Virus record (IMG/VR): IMGVR_UViG_3300042900_000613
Location: 1-30,351 of that record
Origin: a virus
Direction: 5' to 3' (one strand)
Length of the DNA: 30,351 nt
The notes below the pieces were generated by a model. That model worked only from the letters and a program-made list of their open reading frames with translations, was not told the DNA's origin and made no database searches. Made by a program: the position numbers and the translations under genes. The stretch's first letter is position 1; each line of letters begins with the position of its first letter. Positions 22,106-30,351 of this stretch are shown here, in pieces.

Positions 22106-22663
22106 ATGACATATAATTTTATTCGGCATTATATATTAGAAGGCAAATCGAACACATTAGTGCATCTTAAATTGCCGTATGACCGCAATGATTTGGCACC
22201 GGTTAAAAGCAAGGAAACCATTGACTATCATTATGGTACATTGTATAAAGGATATGTTGATCGTTATAATACAGGCGAAGGTGATGCTGATTTTAACGAA
22301 GCAGGTGCTTTTTTACACAACATATATTTTGGACAGTTACAAAAACCCAACGGCGCCAATCCACCAACTGGCGCAGCATTGACATTTATAAACAAACACC
22401 ATAAAAGTGTTGATCAGTTCAAAGAAAAAATTACCAAAACAGCAATGGCAATACAAGGCTCAGGATGGGTGTATCTGGCCACTGATGGCAAAATCAAAAC
22501 AATCGTCAATCATGAAATTAAGAAAGACATTGTGCTGTTAATTGATTGGTGGGAACATGCTTGGGCATTAGATTATCAAGCAGACAAGAAAAAATATTTA
22601 GAAAACATTTGGAAAATTATAAACTATGATGTAATCAATGCAAGATTGTCTACAATCGGCTGA
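22106..22663 (+). CDS. Fe/Mn superoxide dismutase-like protein (shortened hairpin)
   Basis: Fe/Mn SODs turn superoxide into oxygen and hydrogen peroxide. The four metal ligands can be matched: H42 (D-Y-H-Y-G), H71 (G-A-F-L-H-N), D147 and H151 (D-W-W-E-H-A-W). Family context is also present: L-P-Y-D near the start, G-S-G-W-V-Y-L in the middle, and D-Y near the end. H42 and H71 are only 29 residues apart, against about 47 in E. coli SodB, so the N-terminal helical hairpin is shorter, and a second-shell His (H30 in SodB) is Leu here. Activity is plausible but not certain. It starts right after a late-like box; a terminator lies at 22698. Confidence 0.82.
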   Translation: MTYNFIRHYILEGKSNTLVHLKLPYDRNDLAPVKSKETIDYHYGTLYKGYVDRYNTGEGDADFNEAGAFLHNIYFGQLQKPNGANPPTGAALTFINKHHKSVDQFKEKITKTAMAIQGSGWVYLATDGKIKTIVNHEIKKDIVLLIDWWEHAWALDYQADKKKYLENIWKIINYDVINARLSTIG

Positions 22664-22937
22664 TGTCAGCCATGCTGCTGGCCGGCATGTCCCACACAAG
22701 GCGTCGCTCGACGCCTTTCTTTTGAGCAAATGTTTTGGGATTACAGTGTTCACAACAATGAAAATAACTGTTGCTGAGTCTTTTAGGATCCATTGATCCT
22801 TTCAATCGGCGAAATATTTCTCCACAACTGTCACACCGTAACACCGCATACCCACAACTGCGATTGTAGGTATGTAATTGCCCCAGTTTGCTAATTCTGG
22901 TATATGTAGACGTGCGTTCTTCCACTGTGATAAACAT
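22650..22937 (-). CDS. Small zinc-ribbon protein
   Basis: A 95-residue protein with two Cys pairs, C-D-S-C and C-C-E-H-C, 27 residues apart, separated by F-R-R-L-K-G-S-M-D-P-K-R. This is a typical zinc-ribbon layout, so nucleic-acid binding is likely; the specific role is not recognised. Similar short zinc-finger proteins occur in T4-like phages. Its start has no Shine-Dalgarno, but GTAAATAC (22941-22948, minus strand) sits 3 bases before the ATG, so the RNA may be leaderless. The 3' end overlaps the SOD-like gene by 14 bases, and the plus-strand SOD terminator lies within its coding sequence. Confidence 0.65.
   Translation of the reverse strand: MFITVEERTSTYTRISKLGQLHTYNRSCGYAVLRCDSCGEIFRRLKGSMDPKRLSNSYFHCCEHCNPKTFAQKKGVERRLVWDMPASSMADISRL
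22698..22723 (+). terminator. Rho-independent terminator of the SOD-like gene
   Basis: AAGGCGTCG (22698-22706) and CGACGCCTT (22709-22717) form a perfect inverted repeat, followed by TTTCTTTT (22716-22723). It lies 35 bases after the SOD stop and is read, on the other strand, as codons of the zinc-ribbon gene. Confidence 0.75.
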
Positions 22938-22940
22938 AAT

Positions 22941-22978
22941 GTATTTACATTAAGGTTATAAAAAAATAAGGTAAATAC
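22941..22978. promoter_or_regulatory. Divergent pair of identical late-like boxes GTAAATAC
   Basis: GTAAATAC occurs on the minus strand at 22941-22948 (facing the zinc-ribbon gene) and on the plus strand at 22971-22978 (facing the Fe-S carrier gene). The same octamer on both strands of a 58-base divergent gap supports a promoter role. Confidence 0.45.
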
Positions 22979-22995
22979 CCATAGAGGCAATAAAA

Positions 22996-23319
22996 ATGAT
23001 AGAAATTACAGAATCAGCAAAGATCAAAATTTTAGATATCCTTGCAGAAGAAAATGATCCCACTATGTCATTGAGAACATTTGTACAAGGTGGCGGATGC
23101 AGTGGGTTCACTTATGGATTTACGCTGGACAAAGAGCATAACGAAGATGATTTTGAAATTTCGTTGGACAAATTTAAAGTTTTAGTAGACGCTATGAGTA
23201 TGCAGTACTTACAGGGCGCAGTGATAGATTATAAAGAAGATTTACATGGTTCTTCTTTTTCAATTAAAAATCCCAATGCACAGTCAACATGTGGTTGCGG
23301 ATCAAGTTTCGGAGTATAA
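22996..23319 (+). CDS. A-type Fe-S cluster carrier (IscA/ErpA family)
   Basis: Carries or inserts Fe-S clusters into target proteins. All three ligand cysteines are present: C35 in Q-G-G-G-C-S-G-F, and C99 and C101 in S-T-C-G-C-G-S-S-F. 107 residues, the typical size, with no N-terminal extension. GAGG (22984-22987) is 8 bases before the ATG. The fibre gene begins 2 bases after its stop, so structural and Fe-S genes share a transcript. Such carriers are known from cyanophages and other aquatic phages. Possible clients within this window include the two radical SAM enzymes, which need 4Fe-4S clusters; that link is inference. Confidence 0.93.
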   Translation: MIEITESAKIKILDILAEENDPTMSLRTFVQGGGCSGFTYGFTLDKEHNEDDFEISLDKFKVLVDAMSMQYLQGAVIDYKEDLHGSSFSIKNPNAQSTCGCGSSFGV

Positions 23320-23321
23320 CA

Positions 23322-26300
23322 ATGGCAAGACAACAAGTAGATACTGGCACACAAGGTAATGACGGCACTGGCGACAGTATTCGCGAATCGTTCCGTAAAG
23401 TAAATGATAATTTTCGTGAACTATATGCCATCATAGGAGGTGGTGATACTATTGGCTTTGTCAACTTAGATGATGTCAGTATCAACAAACGCACCAGTTT
23501 AGGCACTGAAGTTTCCCCTGTGCAGGCTGCCACCAGTTTTGAAGGATATGCCAATCATGTGGTTGCTGTGAATTCTGTTGGCACAGCATTACGATTGAAA
23601 ACCATTGCTGCGGGCAGTGGCATTAATATCGACAACAGCAATCCCAATGCTATTACAATTACCAATATTTCTGGTAATGTGTCTGCAGACACCACGCCAT
23701 TGTTGGCTGCACCATTGAATGCCAACACATTTACTATCGGTAACATAGCCAATCCCGACAACGCTGCATTAACATTGTTTAATACTATACATGGAACCAC
23801 TGTTAGTCTTAATACATTGGCTGTGAACAAAGGATACGCTGACACTACCTATGTAGCCAAATCTGGAGGCACTATGACTGGGGCGTTGAATGTGCCTGCT
23901 GGTGCTACAGGTACACAAGTTCCACGTAGAAATGAAGTGGTTTCGAAGGCGGGCGATTCAATGACCGGAGCATTGAATCTACATGATCATCCTGGTGGAC
24001 TTGCCGGACAAATATCAACAGATCCAGAAGGTTTACGAGCTGCTACCAAATACTATGTAGACAACAACAGTTTTGCCAGTAGTGTAAACTTATTTGTAGC
24101 AACTACTGGTGACGATGCGCAGGCAAATACTCCTGCAGGCAAAGACGGTGGCAGTTTTTCTTATGCCTACGCAACCATTGGTGCTGCTTGTGCTCGAGCA
24201 GAAGATCTAATAGAACTGGGTAAAGAAGAACCAGGACCATATAGACAACTGTTGATATATACTCAAGGTCTTGAACAAACAGCCACTGAGGTCAGTACCA
24301 ATACATTCCTCAGCGGTAATAGTACCAGTTTGGCATACACAGACGCTACGTTTTTACTAAATCAGAACAGAACATTTATCGAAGCAGAAGCCATTGCATG
24401 GTTAGGATTGAATTTTCCTAACTTGGTATACAATTCTGTGGCATTTGCACAAAATATTTTAAATATTGTTGACAGTGTGATCATTGACATGACCACTGGC
24501 GGCAACTATCAAAGCAGAAATATTGGTAAAAATTATTACAGAGATGCTGATGCCATAATTGAACGAACAGTATATCCTGTAGAAACACTCAGTGCTATCA
24601 ACAGGATTAAAACTATATCTGCACAGATTGTGCAAAATACTGTAGTAGCAAAAACTGTTACTGGTATTGCTCCTAATACACAAACACAAGTTATCAACGG
24701 CATTTACAACAATGTGTCGGGACCCGCAGTAGCATATCAAAATAGTTTGTTTACCATTGTGACTGACATTGTCACCAACATTGCCAACGCACCGTTGGTA
24801 AATTTTGGCACCGGCCTAGTTGAAATTAGTTTTAGCAACGGCGGCAATGGATTTGTGGATCAAGGTAATGATACTAATCTTGACATCACTCCTGGCAAGA
24901 TCATTCGAGGTATGACATCAGGTGCCACTGCTGTAATTACAGAATATGCAGCCAACGAAGACAGTACCAATTTTGACTTTATTCGTTGTAGACTTTTGAG
25001 AGCGCCAATTAATTTTGTCATCGGCGAACAATTAGAATTTGGTGAACCCAACATTGAATTACAAATTACTATTAAGATAGAAAGTGGAATTTATTACGAA
25101 GACTTGCCTATCAAAGTTCCTACTAACGTTACATTAAAAGGTGATGAATTCCGTAGATGTATTGTTAGGCCACGAGATCGTATCAGTCAAAGTCAATGGG
25201 CACGTACATATTTTTATAGAGACGGAACATTTGACGGACTGTTGATAGGTAATATTGACTACAGTGTAAATTATGCGACCAGTGTTACACTTACACCAAG
25301 TGACACTTCGGGAAACATCAATTTTACACTGTCTAGTGGCATTGCTGATAGACTGTGGATTAACAAGGTATTGATAGCCGCTAATGGTAAAGCAATAATT
25401 ACCAACGTTAGTGGGGCAAACATCAGTGCCACAGTATTTGAACAACTCAGCAATACATTTGCTGTGCCTAGTGGAGAATGGTTCATTTACGACACGTTCA
25501 ATTATGGGTATCATTATCTAAGCAATCCTACAGATCCTGTGTTCACAGGATCTATCAGTGGAAACAATTTGACTGTAACATCGGTATCACAAGGTGTGTT
25601 ATTACCAGGAACTGTGATTTACGGTACTGGTATTGCTACGGGTACCACTATTGTAGATACTAAATTTGTGGGGGAGATCACCGCTACCACACTGACAGTC
25701 ACAGAGATGATCAATGGTCCAATTAGAATTGGTCAAGAACTAACTGGCACTAACATTCCGTTCGGTACTACGGTCAGCAGTCAATTAACTGGTAGCACTG
25801 GCGGAATAGGTACGTATACCGTAGATACTTCTAGTGCAGTAGTCACAGGATCAATTTCAGGAACAACACTGACAGTTACCGGAGTTACTGCAGGTGTACT
25901 GATTGCCGGTCAAGTTATTACTGGTGGTACTATTACTCCAGGAACCATAGTTTCAGGTAATGTTACTGGATTAGGTGGTGTGGGTACGTATACCGTAAAC
26001 ATCAGCCAGACTGTTACATCTACTACTATTACATCAACTATTAGTTCTACAACTATCGAGGCCAGCGGCTCAGGTGTTGGCAATACTGGAGTGTACACAG
26101 TTTCTATTAGTCAAACTGTGGGATCAACTACTATTAGAACAAGTCCCAAAAACAACAAAGATCTAGACATGTTCTTATGGAATGATGCTGGCAAGATGCA
26201 GAACATGACCGGCCAAGGTATGGGCGGATTCATGTGTGTGTTGGATCCAGCAGGATTAGTGGGATCTAAATCTCCATATTTTCAAAGTAACAGTTGTTTT

Positions 26301-29300
26301 ACACAGAGTATCAATAAACAGGCCTTTAGAGGAGGTATGTACATTGACGGGTTTGTGGGAAGATTGCAAGCCAACATTACCAACGCTAGTATCGACGGTT
26401 TAGAGTTAACACTTTCAGGATTAACATATAGAGCCCCGTTGGCGCCGTGTGCATTTTATGACAACGGTTCGAGATTTCAAGTAGATTATATTAAAAGTTA
26501 TGATTCTACCACTGGCATTGCGGTTGTTGAATTGAATGACACCACTCCCTGGAATAGCAGTAATGTGGGAATTATTTTAGAAACTCCGGGCAACAGATCA
26601 ATGTTGGCCAATGATTTTACACAGGTCAACGATCTTGGCTATGGTATTGTAGCAAACAATACTGGATTGACTGAACAGGTGTCGACTTTTACCTACTATT
26701 GTTACACTGCTTACTATGCTGTTAACGGCGGACAAATTCGCAGTATTGCAGGGTCTAACAGTCACGGTAAGTACGGACTACGCAGTATTGGTTCTGATCC
26801 TACAGAAATACCAGACGCAGTGACTTTGATGAATCCATTGAGTCAGGCTGCTAGAGTTTATAAATTGGCACCGTATGGTGCAGAATTCACTGCTACTATC
26901 TCTGGTACCACAATGACAGTGTCAGCAGTGTCATACGGTGAACTACTTGCGGGTCAAACTGTAAGAGGCACTGGGGTAACTAACAGCACATTGATCGACA
27001 GTCAGAGCAGTGGCACTACCGGCGGAGTAGGCGTGTACATATTGACCGTGGCCTCTACAGTGGCGGCGGCAACTACTATGACTGCGTCGTCTTTTATGAA
27101 TGCGACGGCTACTAGTTTGTTTGTCTATGCATATGATTACAAACCAACCAATACTTCTGAACTGGAAATTGATCACGGTGGTGCTATTGGCATATTGAGA
27201 TACGAAATCAACAGTATACAAAACACTGCTACTACATTTGGTGGCGATACGGTTATTCAATTGAATCTCAGCACTGCTGCCAACGACAATAGAACATCAA
27301 CTGGACTTGGTGCATTTTTAACTCATAATCAAGTTGTTGCTATTAGAACATTGACCAATTTCAAAGTAGACGGTGTAGAAAATGTGCAACCAGTACGACC
27401 CAGTACTGCTTTGCAGTTTGACAATCAATTTACATTCGTTTATAGAACTATTGCTTACAATTTGACCGAATCAACTGGTGAACTATTACCGGGTGATCAA
27501 GCAATTTTAACCAGTGATGCCCCTTACAGTTTTGTAAGAGTTAACACAGACGGCAATGATGGACGCACGGCTGATCCAATTGACGCAGGCAAGACCATGG
27601 GATTTACCGCAGGCGACACTAGAATTGCCATAGAAGACATTACTGAAGTGGAAAATATTTCTAGAATAAATGCTGGGGATCTTGTCACTGTATGGAGTGG
27701 AAAAACACACAAGGTAACATCTTATGTTCCCGAAGCATTTGGCACTAACCAAGTGATAACTGGCGCTACACAAGCCAATCCTTGTGTGATCACTGCTGTG
27801 GCACACGGACTAGTCAGCGGCGACAGTGTGAGAATAACTGGTGTCAGTGGCATGACACAATTGAATGACAGTATCTATTGGATCACAAAGTTGACCAATG
27901 ATACGTTTGAATTGTATGTCAATCAAAATAGAATTACAGGAGTTAACTCTGCAGTATTTGCAGCATACACTACCGGTGGAGTGGTTAGAAAACGTGTACC
28001 GACCCACATTATCATTACTGACGAATCTGACAAAAACGTGGTGCCGACTGCAGTGGGCATTGCCACTGGATTCCCAACCAGCGCCATAAGAACTTTGCGA
28101 ATAGGTGCTGATGGTGGAACTACTGGAGTCGTCACTGTGCGTATCAGTACTTGTCGTGCTACCAGTCATGACTTCTTGGACGTAGGCACTGGAGGATTCA
28201 ATACCACCAATTATCCTAACATCACATTTGGCAGTCCGGCACAGGCCGCTGTGCAATCACAAGAAGTGTTTGAAGAAACAGTGGGTCGTGTGTTTTTTGT
28301 ATCAACAGATCAATACGGTATCTTCCGAGTGGGACGATTCTTTACAGTTGACCAAGGTACTGGCACTGTGACATTCTCAGCGGCCATTGCGCTGAGTAAT
28401 CTGGACGGATTAGGATTCAAACGTGGTGTTGTGGTCAGCGAATTCTCTACTGACAATACCATGACTGCCAACAGTTCAGACACTGTGCCCACACAGAGTG
28501 CTACTAGAGGATATATTGACAAACGATTGGGATTGGACCACAGTGGTATTTCTGTTGGTGTTGGCGATCGAATTGGTCCGGGATTTTTACCATTAAATGG
28601 TCTTAACCCGATGAATGGTGCGTTGCAAATGGGCAACAATAGAATACAAGGGTTGGCCAATCCAGTGTCTAGTACCGATGCTGCTACCAAAGACTATGTT
28701 GATACCTTGACTGCTGCCTATGATGAATTTGAAGAATTAAATGACGTATATTTGTTGGCGCCAACAATAGGAGAAATTCCAGTATTTTTAGGTGCTGGTA
28801 ATGCAGTGACCAATGCTCCGTTTGCCGGCAATATCAATTCCACTGTGACATATTCAACTGCCACTGTGTTGCAAACTGCGATTGCGGATACGTTACCCAT
28901 AAGTGGATCATTAACCGTGACCAGCAGTACTGGATTCGACGGTGCCGGTGGAAGATTCGTCATAGGCGGGGAGGTGTTTAGTTACAGTAACATCAGTCCA
29001 GCCAATGTGTTGAATGGTATCACTAGAGGTTTGATGAGCACTACATCAACTACGCACAGCATCGGATCTGCAGTTTCATTCATTCCCAGTGCAGCATTAA
29101 CATTAAGTGTGGCTCCACTGTCATTGACCAATGCAGAAATCAGTGCTACTGCTGCAATTGATCAGAGCAAGTTGTTGTTGAACGATGCTACTACATCCAC
29201 TAAAGGTATTGCTAGTTTTTCCAGCACAAACTTTGCAGTGGCCAGTGGTGTTGTCACTGTCAAAGCCAATGGTATTGCATTAAGTAATTTGGCCACTATC

Positions 29301-30260
29301 AGTGATGCCAGCGTGTTGGCCAACTTCACAGGTGGTGCAGCAGTGCCAGCCGCTACTGCTCCCGAAACTGTGGTTACACGTGGCCTCAGCAACATGTTCA
29401 GCAGCACAGGTGTTGTGACATTGACGGCCACAGGGTCACCAACTGACACATTTGGTATCACCACAGTGTCGGCCAGTGCTACCAATAATACATTGTCATT
29501 GCGAGATAGCAGTGGCAGAATTGACACTACTGCGGTGTTGTTAAACGGCTCAGAGGTGTTGAGTTATTCAAGCACCACGCTGAAAGTTAAAACACCTGGT
29601 GGTGTTGAAATTATCAGCGCAACTGGTGGTGCTGCGGCGTCTACTCCGGTCACACTGACTGGTCAATTTACACTGGGTGCAAGTTCAACACTGGTGGCGT
29701 CAAGTGCTACTACTGCTGGTAGTGCTACAACTGCCACAACTGCCACACAGGCAGATTCATTATTGTGGAATGCTGCCTATCGTTCAGCAGCATCTACAGC
29801 CACAGCCAACACTATTGCAGCCAGAGATGCCAGCGGCGACTTGTATGCAAACTTGTTCCAAGGAACTGCAACCAGTGCTAGATACGCTGACTTAGCGGAA
29901 TATTACTCAGCAGATACCGAATACGAACCAGGCACTGTGTTGATATTTGGCGGAGACAGTGAAGTAACCATTAGCAAAACACTAAGCGATACCAAGTTGG
30001 CAGGTGTGGTAACAACCAACGCTGCCTATATGATGAACAGTGATTTAGCAGGAACAAGAGCAGGAGTAGCACTGCAAGGGCGGGTACCTTGCAAGGTAGT
30101 AGGCCGTGTCAAGAAAGGTGAAATGTTGACTACATCAGCGGTAGCCGGACATGCTACTCGTTCATTAGATCCAAAAATTGGAACCATAATTGGCAAAGCC
30201 TTAGAGGATAAAGATTACAGCGAAGCCGGTGTAATCGAAGTTGCAGTAGGACGAGTATAA
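23322..30260 (+). CDS. Giant tail-fibre/structural protein (2312 residues)
   Basis: The start is ATG 23322 behind GGAG (23311-23314); an ATG at 23289 lies inside the preceding gene. The N-terminus carries a fibre module [10 protein letters not shown] then F-R-K-V-N-D-N-F. It is followed by two M-T-G-A-L units (about residues 181 and 211), a beta-helix-like region ([10 protein letters not shown], about 590), glycine/threonine repeats (about 740-941 and 1187-1256), an FCCH-like segment known from phage tail proteins (27763-27993), another M-N-G-A-L unit with [12 protein letters not shown] (about 1765), and a C-terminal domain from about 2187 ([10 protein letters not shown], later G-R-V-P-C-K-V) typical of fibres in T4-like aquatic phages. 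It probably forms a long host-binding fibre. Confidence 0.9.
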   Translation: MARQQVDTGTQGNDGTGDSIRESFRKVNDNFRELYAIIGGGDTIGFVNLDDVSINKRTSLGTEVSPVQAATSFEGYANHVVAVNSVGTALRLKTIAAGSGINIDNSNPNAITITNISGNVSADTTPLLAAPLNANTFTIGNIANPDNAALTLFNTIHGTTVSLNTLAVNKGYADTTYVAKSGGTMTGALNVPAGATGTQVPRRNEVVSKAGDSMTGALNLHDHPGGLAGQISTDPEGLRAATKYYVDNNSFASSVNLFVATTGDDAQANTPAGKDGGSFSYAYATIGAACARAEDLIELGKEEPGPYRQLLIYTQGLEQTATEVSTNTFLSGNSTSLAYTDATFLLNQNRTFIEAEAIAWLGLNFPNLVYNSVAFAQNILNIVDSVIIDMTTGGNYQSRNIGKNYYRDADAIIERTVYPVETLSAINRIKTISAQIVQNTVVAKTVTGIAPNTQTQVINGIYNNVSGPAVAYQNSLFTIVTDIVTNIANAPLVNFGTGLVEISFSNGGNGFVDQGNDTNLDITPGKIIRGMTSGATAVITEYAANEDSTNFDFIRCRLLRAPINFVIGEQLEFGEPNIELQITIKIESGIYYEDLPIKVPTNVTLKGDEFRRCIVRPRDRISQSQWARTYFYRDGTFDGLLIGNIDYSVNYATSVTLTPSDTSGNINFTLSSGIADRLWINKVLIAANGKAIITNVSGANISATVFEQLSNTFAVPSGEWFIYDTFNYGYHYLSNPTDPVFTGSISGNNLTVTSVSQGVLLPGTVIYGTGIATGTTIVDTKFVGEITATTLTVTEMINGPIRIGQELTGTNIPFGTTVSSQLTGSTGGIGTYTVDTSSAVVTGSISGTTLTVTGVTAGVLIAGQVITGGTITPGTIVSGNVTGLGGVGTYTVNISQTVTSTTITSTISSTTIEASGSGVGNTGVYTVSISQTVGSTTIRTSPKNNKDLDMFLWNDAGKMQNMTGQGMGGFMCVLDPAGLVGSKSPYFQSNSCFTQSINKQAFRGGMYIDGFVGRLQANITNASIDGLELTLSGLTYRAPLAPCAFYDNGSRFQVDYIKSYDSTTGIAVVELNDTTPWNSSNVGIILETPGNRSMLANDFTQVNDLGYGIVANNTGLTEQVSTFTYYCYTAYYAVNGGQIRSIAGSNSHGKYGLRSIGSDPTEIPDAVTLMNPLSQAARVYKLAPYGAEFTATISGTTMTVSAVSYGELLAGQTVRGTGVTNSTLIDSQSSGTTGGVGVYILTVASTVAAATTMTASSFMNATATSLFVYAYDYKPTNTSELEIDHGGAIGILRYEINSIQNTATTFGGDTVIQLNLSTAANDNRTSTGLGAFLTHNQVVAIRTLTNFKVDGVENVQPVRPSTALQFDNQFTFVYRTIAYNLTESTGELLPGDQAILTSDAPYSFVRVNTDGNDGRTADPIDAGKTMGFTAGDTRIAIEDITEVENISRINAGDLVTVWSGKTHKVTSYVPEAFGTNQVITGATQANPCVITAVAHGLVSGDSVRITGVSGMTQLNDSIYWITKLTNDTFELYVNQNRITGVNSAVFAAYTTGGVVRKRVPTHIIITDESDKNVVPTAVGIATGFPTSAIRTLRIGADGGTTGVVTVRISTCRATSHDFLDVGTGGFNTTNYPNITFGSPAQAAVQSQEVFEETVGRVFFVSTDQYGIFRVGRFFTVDQGTGTVTFSAAIALSNLDGLGFKRGVVVSEFSTDNTMTANSSDTVPTQSATRGYIDKRLGLDHSGISVGVGDRIGPGFLPLNGLNPMNGALQMGNNRIQGLANPVSSTDAATKDYVDTLTAAYDEFEELNDVYLLAPTIGEIPVFLGAGNAVTNAPFAGNINSTVTYSTATVLQTAIADTLPISGSLTVTSSTGFDGAGGRFVIGGEVFSYSNISPANVLNGITRGLMSTTSTTHSIGSAVSFIPSAALTLSVAPLSLTNAEISATAAIDQSKLLLNDATTSTKGIASFSSTNFAVASGVVTVKANGIALSNLATISDASVLANFTGGAAVPAATAPETVVTRGLSNMFSSTGVVTLTATGSPTDTFGITTVSASATNNTLSLRDSSGRIDTTAVLLNGSEVLSYSSTTLKVKTPGGVEIISATGGAAASTPVTLTGQFTLGASSTLVASSATTAGSATTATTATQADSLLWNAAYRSAASTATANTIAARDASGDLYANLFQGTATSARYADLAEYYSADTEYEPGTVLIFGGDSEVTISKTLSDTKLAGVVTTNAAYMMNSDLAGTRAGVALQGRVPCKVVGRVKKGEMLTTSAVAGHATRSLDPKIGTIIGKALEDKDYSEAGVIEVAVGRV
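25539..26145 (+). repeat. Degenerate Gly/Thr beta-repeat array in the giant fibre
   Basis: Successive units of the type G-S-I-S-G-x-x-L-T-V-T, then a G-V-L-x-x-G-x-x-I stretch, a G-T-x-I segment and G-G-x-G-T-Y-T-V occur near 25542, 25671 and 25841, with a fused shorter unit after 26010. A further copy lies at about 26883-27090. The same kind of unit is widespread in phage fibres and other surface proteins. Confidence 0.75.
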
Positions 30261-30351
30261 TGACACAAAAAACAATAAATTTAGGAACGGCGGATCAGGG
30301 CAACGGTGATCCAATAAGAGTTGCTTTTAGCAAAGTCAACGACAATTTTAC
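30260..30351 (+). CDS. Start of a second fibre-type gene (3' truncated by window)
   Basis: ATG at 30260 overlaps the stop of the giant fibre gene (TAATG). The 30 visible residues read [10 protein letters not shown], then G-N-G-D-P-I-R, then F-S-K-V-N-D-N-F. This is the same N-terminal module as the giant fibre, so it is a paralogous virion attachment domain on a second structural protein. The rest lies beyond the window. Confidence 0.75.
   Translation, partial: MTQKTINLGTADQGNGDPIRVAFSKVNDNF

Noticed and set aside
23289-23321. Upstream ATG (23289) as the start of the giant fibre
   Set aside because: It lies in the coding sequence of the Fe-S carrier, lacks a ribosome binding site, and the conserved module begins at M-A-R-Q-Q (23322) behind GGAG.
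25539-26145. CRISPR-like or tandem DNA repeat array
   Set aside because: The repetition is at the protein level with degenerate bases and no constant repeat/spacer structure; it encodes fibre beta-repeats.

Overview
The window looks like part of a large T4-like (myovirus-type) phage genome from an aquatic setting. The evidence is densely packed, often overlapping genes; giant tail-fibre-type proteins with the 'G-DG-GD-IR-F-KVNDNF' module; phage-type DNA ligase and UV endonuclease; and an exact T4 late-promoter match (TATAAATA) plus several close relatives in short intergenic gaps. Consensus sigma70-type promoters (TTGACA-N16/17-TATAAT) also occur. The host is probably Gram-negative: a Kdo-8-P synthase, a Sec-exported PstS and a secreted hydrolase are encoded. 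The small Lys/Ala/Pro-rich secreted peptides recall betaproteobacterial ones, but that is only a hint. No tRNA, CRISPR array, transposon or integrase was seen, and no gap between genes exceeds about 300 bases.

Layout. 1-4833: the end of an HExxH metallopeptidase-like gene, ATP-dependent DNA ligase (with a possible small membrane-protein gene nested inside it), an exported alpha/beta-hydrolase, a Bax-inhibitor-1/TMBIM membrane protein translationally coupled to a small RyR-domain-like protein, and a Trp-rich conserved phage protein. 4836-6707: pstS behind an apparent three-repeat pho box, two small secreted Lys-rich peptides, an orphan reading-frame remnant and terminators. 6764-10832: two consecutive radical-SAM genes and a large jelly-roll plus glycosyltransferase-like protein. 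10829-13426 (minus strand): a sugar 4,6-dehydratase, a sugar C-methyltransferase and a small companion. 13586-17045: a conserved phage protein, then structural/fibre genes and a GT42/DUF115-like protein.

17135-20683: a QueD-like enzyme, KdsA, two tandem paralogous glycosyltransferases and a convergent capsule-type glycosyltransferase. 20717-23319: UvsE, an Ala/Pro/Lys-rich basic protein, an Fe/Mn superoxide dismutase-like protein, a zinc-ribbon protein and an A-type Fe-S carrier. 23322-30260: a 2312-residue fibre protein, followed by the start of a second fibre gene with the same N-terminal module.

How it fits together. Three themes recur. One is host metabolic support (phosphate uptake, Fe-S assembly, superoxide defence, pterin chemistry, membrane calcium/pH homeostasis). 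The second is a large glycan toolkit (dehydratase, methyltransferase, Kdo-8-P synthase, at least five glycosyltransferase-like proteins) set next to fibre genes, which suggests either decoration of the virion or remodelling of host surface sugar. The third is layered timing control: sigma70-type promoters with a shared palindromic operator, a pho box, T4-like late promoters, probable leaderless starts, and a hairpin that could hide a ribosome binding site until a late promoter fires inside it.
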